A DNA stretch of 64,000 bases from contig JAYKKI010000029.1 in NCBI GenBank assembly GCA_039881145.1, positions 23,434,001-23,498,000 of the forward strand, read 5' to 3'. Positions 50,482 through 63,100 of the stretch are shown piece by piece; the first letter of the stretch is position 1, and each line of letters starts with the position of its first letter. The position numbers and the translations under genes were made by a program. Source of the stretch: Druceiella hillmani (taxonomy: Eukaryota; Arthropoda; Insecta; Lepidoptera; Hepialidae). The notes below the pieces were generated by a model. The model ran no database searches. It was not told the DNA's origin and saw only the letters and a program-made list of their open reading frames with translations.

Positions 50482-50640
50482 GTTATCGATATATTTTTTT
50501 TTTCTTTGTAAAGAATGTTTCTTTTATCTAACCGGTTCTCGACAGGGCAGTGACACGCTCGGCGGTCGGTAGTTAACTGATCCGAACAAACCTTGGTTCC
50601 GAAATACCTCTCTCTGTTTCCATAATGCAGTCACGTACAA
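50482..50640 (-). promoter_or_regulatory. Putative 5' UTR and core promoter of the P450 gene
   Basis: The 160 bases before the start codon are richer in GC than the flank. An arthropod initiator-like TCAGTT reads on the minus strand at 50580-50575, which would give a 5' UTR of about 97 nt. A TATAAA-like element lies further upstream (near 50660), too far to serve this initiator. A non-coding upstream first exon cannot be excluded. Confidence 0.35.
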
Positions 50641-50894
50641 CCTCTTGATATAAAGTTTATAGACGACTCAATTGTGTACCCGAGTTGGATATGTGCGTTA
50701 CAATGTTTGACTAGAATACTTAATAACGAATAAATTTACGATGTTTAAACTGGGTACGTAAAGAGAATGAACGCTCCACATTTCAATATCAGTGTTTTTT
50801 TAAATTATTTTATGAAAATATTCTTTAGTTTGTGATCTTATATGACAGAATTTTTTTTTAAATTCAATATAAGAAACAGAATTTCAACCTACAT
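50641..50894. other. P450 upstream flank, no feature recognised
   Basis: AT-rich sequence between the putative promoter and the 171-bp array. It would hold proximal regulatory elements if any exist, but none could be named. Confidence 0.4.
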
Positions 50895-52215
50895 TCGTTA
50901 ACGTTTATACTCTATTTAGATTTCTATACCAGTATCATTTGTGTTATATTGCATTAAAAAAAATTAAGTAAATAATTGAAGTAGTAGAAAAATTAGTACA
51001 TAATTAGAAACATTTTGGCCTCTTCAGTAATACGAGAGTATAAACGTTAACACTCGTTAACGTTTATACTCTATTTAGATTTCTGAACCAGTATCATTTG
51101 TGTTACGTTTCATTAAAAAAAATTAAATAAGTATTTGAAGTAGTAGACAAATTAGTCCATAATTAGAAACATTATGGCCTCTTCAGTAATACGTTAGTAA
51201 ATACGAGAGTATAAACGTTAACACTCGTTAACGTTTATACTCTCTTTAGATTTCTGAACCAGTATCATTTGTGTTACGTTTCATTAAAAAAAATTAAATA
51301 AGTATTTGAAGTAGTAGATAAATTAGTCCATAATTAGAAACATTATGGCCTCTTCAGTAATACGTTAGTAAATACGAGAGTATAAACATTAACACTCGTT
51401 AACGTTTATACTCTATTTAGATTTCTGAACCAGTATCATTTGTGTTACGTTTCATTAAAAAAAATTAAATAAGTATTTGAAGTAGTAGATAAATTAGTCC
51501 ATAATTAGAAACATTATGGCCTCTTCAGTAATACGTTAGTAAATACGAGAGTATAAACGTTAACACTCGTTAACGTTTATACTCTCTTTAGATTTCTGAA
51601 CCAGTATCATTTGTGTTACGTTTCATTAAAAAAAATTAAATAAGTATTTGAAGTAGTAGACAAATTAGTCCATAATTAGAAACATTATGGCCTCTTCAGT
51701 AATACGTTAGTAAATACGAGAGTATAAACGTTAACACTCGTTAACGTTTATACTCTCTTTAGATTTCTGAACCAGTATCATTTGTGTTACGTTTCATTAA
51801 AAAAAATTAAATAAGTATTTGAAGTAGTAGATAAATTAGTCCATAATTAGAAACATTATGGCCTCTTCAGTAATACGTTAGTAAATACGAGAGTATAAAC
51901 ATTAACACTCGTTAACGTTTATACTCTATTTAGATTTCTGAACCAGTATCATTTGTGTTACGTTTCATTAAAAAAACATGAAATAAGTATTTGAGGTAGT
52001 AGAAAAATTTGTCCATAATTAGAAACATTATGGCCTCTTCAGTAATACTTTAGTAAATACGAGAGTATAAACATTGACACTCGTTAATGTTTATACTCTA
52101 TTTAGATTTCTGAACCAGTATCATTTGTGTTACGATTCATTAAAAAAAAATTAAGTAAGTATTTGAAGTAGTAGAAAAATTAGTCCATAATTGTAAACAT
52201 TATGGCCTCTTCAGT
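50895..52215 (+). repeat. 171-bp tandem array, 8 units with inverted termini
   Basis: ACGTTTATACTCT (ATGTTT in the last unit) starts at 50901, 51060, 51231, 51402, 51573, 51744, 51915 and 52087. The inner periods are 171. Each unit begins GTTAACGTTTATACTCT and most end with its reverse complement GAGAGTATAAACGTTAAC. Every junction is therefore a palindrome around ACTC, for example arms 51205-51222 and 51227-51244. The outermost units are the most diverged. It lies 0.4 kb upstream of the P450 start region. Confidence 0.94.
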
Positions 52216-53356
52216 AAATATTAAACAATCGAAGTTCCGTCGTTTTCAAGAAATTTCAAATTATTTTTGTTCATAGCTTAGGTCATAGCATAAGAAATTT
52301 TCTGTTAAAAATTAAAGTTGTATCATACTATTTTCTTCAAACGCGACTACTTTGCAACATGAAACCAAATATTTTATATATTGTGTAAAATGCAAAAATG
52401 CGGTGCGAGCGATGCGGTGGCACTGGGAGCAGACTTCATGGTCATCATTGAGTGGCGTAACCAACTAATAAATTGATTTAGCAACAGACCTTAATTCATT
52501 GATGGTATAAGCTTATTAGATTTGATGGACTTATTGCTAAAAAGGCAACCTCTTCCATGCAAATCAAACAAAGATTGAAAAAATAATTGTGTGCGGCAGA
52601 TTGTAAAAAAAGAACATATAATTTATACTTAAAATTATAATAAAAAATAATATTAGATATAATTGTAATACATATATTTATATTAATTGAAATGGAATTT
52701 AAAAAAATAAAAGAATTAGAGGTTAAGAGGGCTATGAAAATTAAAAAAAAACCTTTAAAACTTTATCGAACATGAGTTTCTAGAATTAGGTTTCGGTGAA
52801 AACCAAACACTTGCATAGATCCAGTAATAATAAAATAAGAGATAGATTTAATAATAAAACGGAAAAGGCAACAATTTTTTATCTCTGCTAAGGAGTGCAG
52901 GAGATCTTTTTGAAAAAAGTATTGATTTTATTTTTCATTTATCAAAATAAATACAGCAGTTGAAAGTTCCAGCAAAAAATTAACTCTTCTTTTGGGCTTT
53001 ACCGCACTCGACCAAAATACTCTTCATTATTGAAAAAAAATTAACTCTATCTTGTAATGCTTTTTTAATTTAATTTTTTGCTAGTTAATATATTAAAAAA
53101 CCAGTATTGTTACTCTTGTTTCCAAATTACTTGTTACCAAAATACTTTCGAGTAAATAAGATAGTGTACCAGTTACTCGATAGCAAGGTGACATAGATGT
53201 ATCACGAGTTCAAAAAGACGAGGTGAAATCGGGAAAAAAACGCTAGCTAAACATGTGGATCCATTCAGTCGCTAAAGCGGTATAACCTGTTGGACATGAA
53301 TTATCTGCGAATATATAAGATAAACTGCCACAATTCTGTACTTATATATCCTGAAA

Positions 53357-53479
<123 letters not shown>

Positions 53480-53753
53480 ACGCAAGTGAACTGAAATAAT
53501 TTCATTTGAAAGCTCTATTAAAATCGCAGTATGAAAATTTTTTCAGTATTAGTCAAATGTATAACTGAAGAATTAAGGAAAAGTTGCATGTAAAGCACAT
53601 TTCACAAACGGAACTAAAAATTATAATACACCTCAAATTCCTTTTAAAATACCTTTCCAGTGATAGCCCTCTCTATGGGATTCACGAAAAAAAAATGCTC
53701 CCGTTTTATAAGCCCATTTGTGTATCTATTTGATTTGATTTGAAACTTGTTAC

Positions 53754-53798
53754 GAAAAAGATCTTTTCAAACACTTCGGGTTTGAAAAGATCTTTCTC
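53754..53798. repeat. Palindrome, 19-bp arms
   Basis: GAAAAAGATCTTTTCAAAC at 53754-53772 and an inverted copy at 53780-53798 with one mismatch. A second palindrome GAAAAGATCTTTTC is nested within each arm. Confidence 0.88.
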
Positions 53799-53873
53799 GT
53801 CCGGCAAAATCATTTTCGTTTATCAAAAGTTGAGAACCTTAAAGAGTGGAAATTCTTAATCCTACCTAATAAA

Positions 53874-53965
53874 CTAGTATATAAAAGCGAAAATGAATTT
53901 GTTTGTCTCATTTTCCCTTCTAAGTAGTCAAACGACCTTCGTCAAATTGTACACACGAATCCTGT
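53874..53965 (+). mobile_element. Retroposon fragment, very short
   Basis: Begins ACTAGTATATAAAAGCGAAA then ATGAATTTGTTTGTC, like the start of the 41461-41910 family. It is too short for a firm call. Confidence 0.35.
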
Positions 53966-54878
53966 GTCGCAAAGACATGAAATGAAATCAATTTATCTTG
54001 ATGGTTACAGAAATCACCCCGTTAGGTGTAAGAGCGTAAACATAAATACGATCGTAAACATGGTTATATGACACTTGTCGGCAACATCGACTACAGATAC
54101 TTGCTGCAGGACAAAGGCTTCTTTCTTTTCACGTCGTTTCTTCAATTCTGTTCATCTCAATCTACTTAGTATTTTGTAAAACTTTCCCAAGAATATTTTT
54201 TTTAAATTACATCCACTTTTTTTCGTTTTAACACGAATAAGGCTGGTTTCAATATACTTGTATGTGTGTCGTAAAAAGAAACTGGTTGTACGAACCAAGC
54301 AGATTATTGAGTGAAGAAAAATATATTCAGTTCGACAACATAAAGCACAATATTATTATTTACAATAAATAAATCATGAATTCGTACCAAGGAATCTAGG
54401 TCAAAAGCAAATAGTACTGAAATATATACCTGTATAGATTCAGTAAATTAATAAAACCGAAATTTTATGTGTCTGTCCCGTACGTGACGTCACACAGCAT
54501 GTCAAAAATATCAAGTCCGTTAAATTCTAGTTTGCGAAAATCATCTTTTCACAGAAAATATAGCAGTAATCATATTATAAATACTATTTGGTATATATAC
54601 ATATTAGACTGTTTTCCAATAAGAACGACGAACGTACCAGAGGAGGTAGACGGTGTATACCATTACCGGCCATTTAGTACTATGTTAGTGTAATCAGGGA
54701 AATCTTTCAAAAATTTCTTAAGAAACAATCACTTCTAGTCTAATAATATTTGGTAAAAAATACTGAAAGAAATCTTGGGAAGAATAAAGCAATCGAAGAT
54801 TGAGGCATTCGTTCGCTTGGCCACCGATGAAGAAATACTGATTTCCCTATATTAACAGAAAGAGATTAATGTGTAATC

Positions 54879-55208
54879 GAATAAACCTAAGCTAAGTATT
54901 ATTACAAGAAAGTATTATTATTAGAAAGAGTAATCCAATAAACCTAAGCTAAGTATTAATCCAATAAACCTAACCTAAGTATTATTACGAGAAAGTATTA
55001 TTATTAGAAAGAGTAATCCAATAAACCTAAGCTAAGTATTAATCCAATAAACCTAACCTAAGTATTATTACGAGAAAGTATTATTATTAGAAAGAGTAAT
55101 CCAATAAACCTAAGCTAAGTATTAATCCAATAAACCTAACCTAAGTATTATTACGAGAAAGTATTATTATTAGAAAGAGTAATCCAATAAACCTAAGCTA
55201 AGTATTGT
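54879..55208 (+). repeat. 83-bp tandem repeat, about 4 units
   Basis: GAAAGTATTATTATTAG starts at 54908, 54991, 55074 and 55157. Each unit contains the internal near-duplicate CCAATAAACCTAA(G/C)CTAAG. The last unit is cut short. Confidence 0.92.
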
Positions 55209-56280
55209 TACGGAGAACGTATCTCAACAGATAGACGATTCCAAGTCAAAGCATACACAGACGTCACTGCTATTATTTTTGTTTCTTATGGAATAATAAC
55301 AAATGATTAATTGTATATTAAGGCTATAATATAATTCAAGCATATCATCAAATATAAATATTACCTTTATGTAACAGTTAGTAAAGGCAATCATACGGCA
55401 ATTAAACAAGACCGCTTAAATTGTTGGATGTTGCATCCACATAATAAATGTTACGTATTTTCGAGATACGCAGCACATCTTCACAAGTATATTAAGCTCG
55501 GATAATGGCCTAGCTCAGGCAGTGGAATTGAAGAAAATGTTTATAACATACGACAGTTCTGACAGGAGCCTATTGATAGGTGTGTTTTAACAATGTTGTA
55601 ACAATCTGTAACATTACGACTCGTGTAGCGAGCGCAGATACTGTTTAATCTTTGTAATGTACTCAAGTGTTCCTATTCATTGATATATACTCTTTATTAT
55701 TTCCATATCATCCAAATTGAAAAGGTTCTTTTATAAAATCAGATGCCTCGATTTATATACGAAAAAATATTGTAAATTACCAATGCAGTCTTCCGTTCGA
55801 GTATCGTTATAATCCTTGTTATATTCGAAACTAATATATTTAAGATTAAGAATCTATATATAGCTATGTTGCATAATTGAATAATTCATAATTTTCAAAA
55901 TACTTGATAAATTATCATAATACCGTAATATTAAAGGCAGGCATGTTTTTGGATTAATAACTATAGAAATCGCTTGTTTGTCAGTACTGAATATAATTAT
56001 TTACATAAAACAGAGACGTACTAAATGATTTGAGGTTAGCACAATTAACTACAACACCATTCGATCTGCAAAACAATAGACATACGCCTTCGAATAAAAT
56101 ATGTAAAACATTCAACAAATTTTAAGATTTTATCAATACTTATTGTCTGTATTTACACACTATAGATTTTGCATTGAATTTAGTCTGTTATCTGCAACTA
56201 CATACTATAAAACAGCAAGGTTTACAGTGACTTTTTAAGAAAAAATAAGTTCAGAAGACTATAAATAAACAATGAAGAAG

Positions 56281-56394
<114 letters not shown>

Positions 56395-57769
56395 AAAATG
56401 ACCAAATAATGTAAAGAATATAACTGTATCAATCTTTCAATACTATCTACGAATGTCTTCAATAGAATCACGTTATCAACGTCAGTCCATGTTTTATTAA
56501 TTTACACAACCAAAATTGCGAGCAAAATCTGGTATTATATGATTTTCACTTCTCAATTTTTAAGCGTCGTTAATTAATTACGATGTTGACTCAAATTGCA
56601 TTTAAGTGTTCGACTGTTATTTACATTTAAGTTAAAGACGTATGTTATTTCAGCTATCTAAATAACGCACGAATAAATTGTGCCGCTCGGGCGTCCCTTG
56701 CGCGGTACCTTGATTATCTTTGCGTTGACATTCTTTGACTCCTGTAATCGTGCAAGAGACAAAATTCGGATTTGTCAATTGAGTCATGTTTCATCGCTTG
56801 GCGTTTGCTAATTGTGTTTTAATAAAACGATCACGGGATTTATAAGAAACAAATAAAAATAACTATTATAAGGATTAAAAGTTTCGTACGATTAACTTAC
56901 TAGCGGAAATTAAGACGTAGTTTAGGTGATGGGAACCAAATTATGTATTACATCCATGCGACATGACACAGGTAAACGTACAATACGACATAATAGGCAA
57001 ATTTCGTAGCACTTCATGAATTCATAGCTAAAGTTAAAAGAACAAATATCAATCAGTACGAAATATCGAGCGATTTTTTTTGGAGAATATTAAAAAGTGG
57101 CTCTTAAATTAAGAATATTTAATGAAAAGGGCATAATGAAAGGAAGCTACGATTACGATACGAAAGCGTTGAAGCATTCAAAGATTCAAAAGTAGAGGTT
57201 AAATACAACGAACGGGAGACCAACGGAATTTTAAGAAAATGAGCACCTTCTTACCACAAACCGGAAAGCAACCGCCCAGTGGAACGGTCAATAATTTCTT
57301 TTGGCTCGACTACGAAGAGGCTAATCTATAGAAGCAGTTTATCTGAAACTGGAGAAGTTGAGTAGCGAACGAAGGGTGGTAGACGGATCCTTCGTGAGTT
57401 GTAATCCTGGATAAGAAAATAAATGAGTTATTATGAATAGAAATAACTACTAACTAAAATCTTTTGTGAGAAATCACGTGAAAAATGGTGAGAGTAACAT
57501 GTGAACGACATTAAAATAACCGTGTGGCTGAGTGAAGAAAACAAATAAATTCGTCTCGATGGAAGATTAAAGAAAGAATTTAAATAAATTTGTCTTTGGT
57601 AGAACATAATCGTCGCTTGCTTTTATGAAATATAAAACTCGTTTAATATGTTATTAGCCACTGCTTCCCTTACTTTGTTCACCTGGCACAAGACATGCGT
57701 TCTCGTATTATATTTATAATATTCCTCATTATAGTACTTTTTTCTACGCAAGGTAACAAGTATTATTAA

Positions 57770-57975
57770 AGCGGGCGTCACAAAGGGGAGCGGGAAATAG
57801 CCGGAACAATCCCGCGTAACCCCGTACGGACTCGTTGGAACTAACTCTTTATAACATTTATACGAGTACCTAGAGTGGCACACCGCTAACTAGGAAGAGC
57901 GGTGTAGAGCAGTCGACTATCGGCAGCCCCGGCTGGACTCCGTTCAATACTGTGCTCGGGCTAGCTCGCGTCGGT
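57770..57975. other. GC-richer patch, unassigned
   Basis: Clearly higher GC than its surroundings, with several CpG-rich segments. The minus strand has an open frame of 86 codons (57623-57883) that I do not recognise. It could be an upstream untranslated exon, a regulatory element or a fragment of a repeat. Confidence 0.3.
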
Positions 57976-58144
57976 TTTATTCGTTTGCGATACGACTTTT
58001 GTAAAAGAAGCACTATTTTTTAAATTTTGGATCTGTTTATTGAACCTGTTTATGAACGCCCTATTTTACGGAACATTACTTTGATGTTTTAACGGGATCA
58101 AGAAAAGGAGATTGTTTGGAAGGAGATCATAAACTTATTAAGAA

Positions 58145-58204
58145 TTTAAAAAATAATATAAACGTAAATAACATCAGTTATTTACGTTTATATTATTTTT
58201 TAAA
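58145..58204. repeat. Palindrome, 28-bp perfect arms
   Basis: The left arm is 58145-58172 and the right arm 58177-58204, around ATCA. The arm includes AATATAAACGTAAATAAC. Confidence 0.93.
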
Positions 58205-58557
58205 TACTTTATTTATTTTCACAGCAGTCTAACTAACAATCAAATCTTGTAATCTAATGATGACATGGAGCTGATCTGATGATGGAGACGTGAGGTATTC
58301 AAAGAAACTCTTTCGTGTTGGGACTCAATTAATTCGTTTAGAATCGTGGGCGCTATTTAATGACTGAAAATGTAAGATATATTATTCAGTTATTATTCTT
58401 AGTTTTAAATTAAATTAAATAACCAATTAATAGCACATTTGAGCTATACATTGCAAGCGCCACAGTTATACCATTTAGTGCAAAATTTTCATGAAAATAT
58501 ACGTAAAATCGTTTTACTAAAAAATATTTTATTTTGTTATGCACATTTATTATTAAA

Positions 58558-58560
<3 letters not shown>

Positions 58561-58606
<46 letters not shown>

Positions 58607-58668
58607 GTGTGTGTGTGTGTATGTGCGTATGTACGTGCATGCGTGCGTGCGTGTGTGTGTGTGTATGT
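58561..58668. repeat. (TA)n(GT)n microsatellite
   Basis: A TA run followed by GT runs with TGCG variants. Open frames on both strands are repeat artefacts. Confidence 0.95.
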
Positions 58669-60141
58669 TTTATATAGAGTTCTCTTGTCATGGTACTTTT
58701 CCTAAAATGTTGATAATCTTTTTCCCTACTCCAGAACGCTTTCTGAGACTATATCAACAGGTTGAGTTTTCATTAATGCATGGCCATCAATTCCAGCACT
58801 ATTTTTTTCCAGCCCTTGACAAATAATTTAGACTACTACTCCTTTCATAATAAGTGGCCTTTACAGTTTTATTCACAGTTTCTAATTTACACTCCGTTTG
58901 ATGTTGATACACTCATCATCTAATACCGAAGGCATTTCCGGCAACACGAGCACGACTTAACCTATAGTTAAATATTCTTTTATTTTTTCTATTTGTATAG
59001 AGCCACGTCAAATTGCTTATTAGCATAAATACCTTATCTAAAACAAATACGCAAGAGTTTTCCGTTGCTCCCAAAAAGTCTTGAATCTGGTAAAGATAAC
59101 CGTTTATGGTCAAGTTTTCTTTCGGATGTACCGTTTTTCAATATTCCTCCATCATTATTTTTACCATCGTGAAATATATTAAAAATTGCTTCTTCAGCTA
59201 TCTGTCTCCACTGAAAATCTGCGGAGTGGAATATACTTCATGACAACCAACGAGATGTAATCAAAAAACAAAAAGGACACGAGGGTCAAACGAGAAAGAA
59301 CAAAACTCCATGAAAGTACATACAAAGTATCCTAAAATGACCGACATCATTATAATACAAAACAGAAACGAATCAACACAATAGAACTCCAAGGGCTATC
59401 AGACACAAAATACAAAACAACTTATGATGGGAGAAATTTCGCAGAGGAGTGTCCAACAATACTACTCTTTGGAGGTTTTCCGTATATTATCGACCGGGAA
59501 ATAGATAAAGCGGGGCAGACCTTTACGAATTAATAGTCGAGAAATACCAATCGCTTCTCCTTTGTGTACCAATGAAGCTAGTACAAACTCGTGTTATTAA
59601 GATCCAGAAGACAAGAACTATTAAGAAATTCATATCCAAGCTTCAAACTAAAAAGCAGCAATGCTGTTCTGGAACACATTGATAAAAAATAGGACAGCGT
59701 GTAAAGGAAAGAGATTTACAAATACAAACATGGGAACAGGATGCGCTTGCTAAACTTATTTTAATAGTGTATATCAAAATACTAAATATACGCCAGCATG
59801 GCTTATTACATGGATAAAGAAAAAATATTTACCGCTGTAATTGAGGGTGAAAGTTATCTCACTTACTACTTTGCTACTGCAGTGGCTAATTTGGTTCAAC
59901 TTCTTTCTTCATAGATTCAGAATGATTATCAGAACTCGGTTAATTTTATTGAATCTGCGCCCGTTGACAATTCCCCCCGTACAAACTGATAAATTTTAAA
60001 GAATAATAGCTAGTAATATAAAGTATAAGTAAATGTGTGTTTTTATAAACCTTATTTAAATATCTCCCGTCAAGAGCTATTGTATCTGTGGATTTTGCAA
60101 TTTTTTAATGTCATTTTTAAATTATATTAAGTAAATTCTGA

Positions 60142-60169
60142 ATTTTTGAATGTCCAGACATTCAAAAAT
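60142..60169. repeat. Palindrome, 13-bp perfect arms
   Basis: ATTTTTGAATGTC and its reverse complement around CA. Confidence 0.85.
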
Positions 60170-63100
60170 AATTTTTAAATTATTCCTGGTTCAATGTATG
60201 AAAAAATCTTTATGAAAATTAAACTCTTCGCGTATTTTGTGATCTTTGATGTGTTTTGAAATCCACATTTTTCTTTTTCTGCTGTGGCGATAATAAATAA
60301 AGTTTATAATAAATATTTATATAAACTATAGTTTTAAATAAATATTTATAAACTAAGAACATATATTGAACGACTATAGAGTGCTCGTCGATCGGTGCGA
60401 AGCCAGCTCTCCACGAGTACGTACAAGCACGTAAAGGTCCGCTCCGCTTTATCTAATTCCCACTCTTCTGTCCGACACCCGCTTAAATGTATACGTATCA
60501 TTTTTTTCACTCAATTATATTTACTTTTCAAATTGTTTTCCATGGACGTTTCCGCGATAGAAAACTTGGTAAACTTCCTAAACAAACAAACTAATCTACA
60601 ATCAATATGATTCTTTATCATCATTTTGCATTCCTTATTCTTGAAAACTGTCATTTTAAATACACTTAACAGCTTTTATGCATAAATGTTAATACATTTA
60701 ATACATCTACAATAACATACCTGACGCGAAAATTATAAAAACCTATGGGACTTCTGCATCTCTACGTATTACAGTTCGTCTCTGATACTTTACCCCCGAG
60801 GACCGAAAATAATCGGAGAAAATTGAACTTATTAAACATAATACTTTAACATGCATATTCTAGAAAAATCGAAGTAACTAGAATAGACTCTTGCTGATCT
60901 GAACATTACTAGTTAAAACACACTACTGAATAGAACATAGAACTGAACACTCGCAAGCGGATACGTCAGATACATAGTCGACAGCGAATGTGTCTCATCT
61001 TAAACAGTAAGTCGGTATAAAGATTGTCAACGACTTTCTCCCACAAAAGTTGGAAGTTGTGGGCCGTCATTAGCTGCATTGTCCGTAAAATTCACAGAAA
61101 TATATTTTCAATCTAATTTCGGTTACAGATCATATAACAAAATACCTCTGATGAACTTCTTCATTATAATAATATCCTTTCTAAACCTCATTGAGGAACC
61201 CAAGTTTTAACTTTATACTAAGTAGCTACGAGTAGTTACGTTAACTTCTTTCCAATTAGGGTTACGGTGAAAATAACAATAAGGACTGAGCTTTTACATG
61301 TTTCATATTTACTTGATTTCAATTTGTCTTTTAATATTACTTTATTATTTTCACATTTTGTCAACAATTAACGATAATGCACAGCATTAATTACACTCAC
61401 TCTTGGAGAAAAAATTACGTGCACAAGTTAACAGTAGCAGGAAACTTGAGTTGAACCAGTTCTCTGTTAACCAAATGTGGAGTGAAGAATTCACCACTTA
61501 TCATGGGTTAAAAAGACCATGAAGCTGCAAAAAGCATTATTCGAATACAATAAATCTTTTTCCGAAATTAAACTTATTCCAAATAACAAAAACTTTATCG
61601 AAGCTTATCAATTTATTCAATTTTTACTAACTTCTGTTCACGTGTAAACTGAAGATTACTTTCAAAGAGATGATAAATTACTACTAGCAAGCAACAGATT
61701 AAATGCTAAAATATAATATCAAAAATAAATAAAATAATTAAACTAATGAGTAAATTAATAAATATTAAAATAAAATAAAAGAATCGTTGAATTAAATTTA
61801 TGTTTTACAGGTGCACTGTGTATCATCGTTATATTTACGTTGATTTTTTGTTTTCTTTCTATCTAGTGTCAGTAACATACGTTTTAAATCGTAGTATTTA
61901 CCACTATTTAGAACTAATCTAATATTAAAGTAAATTTTAATTGTTACTTGTGTAAAATAGACGACTTAAAAGTTTATTTTTATTCCATGAAGTAGAATTA
62001 TGACCAGATTTGGGAATGAGGGATATCCCTGTCGAACACCTCTTTGGGTTTAAAAAAACTATTCCTTTCCTTTCTATCTTTATATACGATTTATTACTTT
62101 TATTTTCTATATGATTCTAATATAGTTATGGTATACGTTGATCTGATAGTGTGTTCCAAAGAAAGAAGAGCGATATAGAGCCAAACATCTTCAAGTGATC
62201 AGCAAAAGCTAAATAAATATTATTTTTCATATTTTCACATTTTTCCATAATTTATATTAAGATAACTATATTATCTACCGTAGAATATCCCGAACGAAAT
62301 CCAATTTGCTTCTCTCAGATGGTTGAATTCTGAGATGTTCTTTATTCTCCTTAAAAAAGTTGGGTGAAAATTTTGTACGTGATTTGTAATAAACTGATTA
62401 ATGGATAATTCTCAATATTTAAATGATCCCATTTTTTTTGTATAGGAGTTACAAGGTAAGATAATATATTTATTATTGTAATGTAATTATAATTATAAAT
62501 TAATTTTAATATCGATAATTTTTTTATTTTTTTTGGATGGCGCTGTTGAGGTGTCATTGTCAGTCTTTTTAAACATTCATTTTTCATTATAGTTACATTA
62601 TTTAGAAATGAGTTTTAAAAATTCAATTAGTAAGTTAAATTTTATATTACGTTAGTAAGTAGGTTCAGTTAAACATTTTCTTATTAGGTTGACAACAAGT
62701 AAACACACCACTTTTTTCCAGAGATTTCTTGCATATTACAGAAACTTCTTGAACATCTTTGGCAAGGTACATTAAAATTGCGACGTTTGATCATTTGTTC
62801 AATTAGCTACTAATTTTACACAAGTTAAGGACAAAAAAAATATGGACATTTCATTAAGAAAACTTAGAGAAATCCTGCTTCATTAACTCTGTTTAGGGCA
62901 TTTACACTACACTAGCACTAGCGTATTATACACTAGCGTATAGGAAAAAATATGTTTTCGATCATCGTGATGGAATTCTTCCGAAAATTCACTTTATGAG
63001 TGTAACATGGTGGTCCTCTGGTGTTACATATCACTAATAACGCAATTGTTTAGATGTTTGTTACTTAATGAATCTGCAACTAACAATTCAATCACTGCCG

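Noticed and set aside
54879..55208. Interstitial insect telomere repeat (CCTAA)
   Set aside because: Only two adjacent CCTAA copies per unit, inside an 83-bp period. Not a telomeric tract.
55441..55495. Second hammerhead-like core on the minus strand
   Set aside because: The first core base is G instead of C (GTGAAGA), and neither helix I nor helix III forms as required.
59200..59800. Possible coding or LINE remnant
   Set aside because: Some phrases look less AT-rich, but I could not assemble a collinear match to any protein family.
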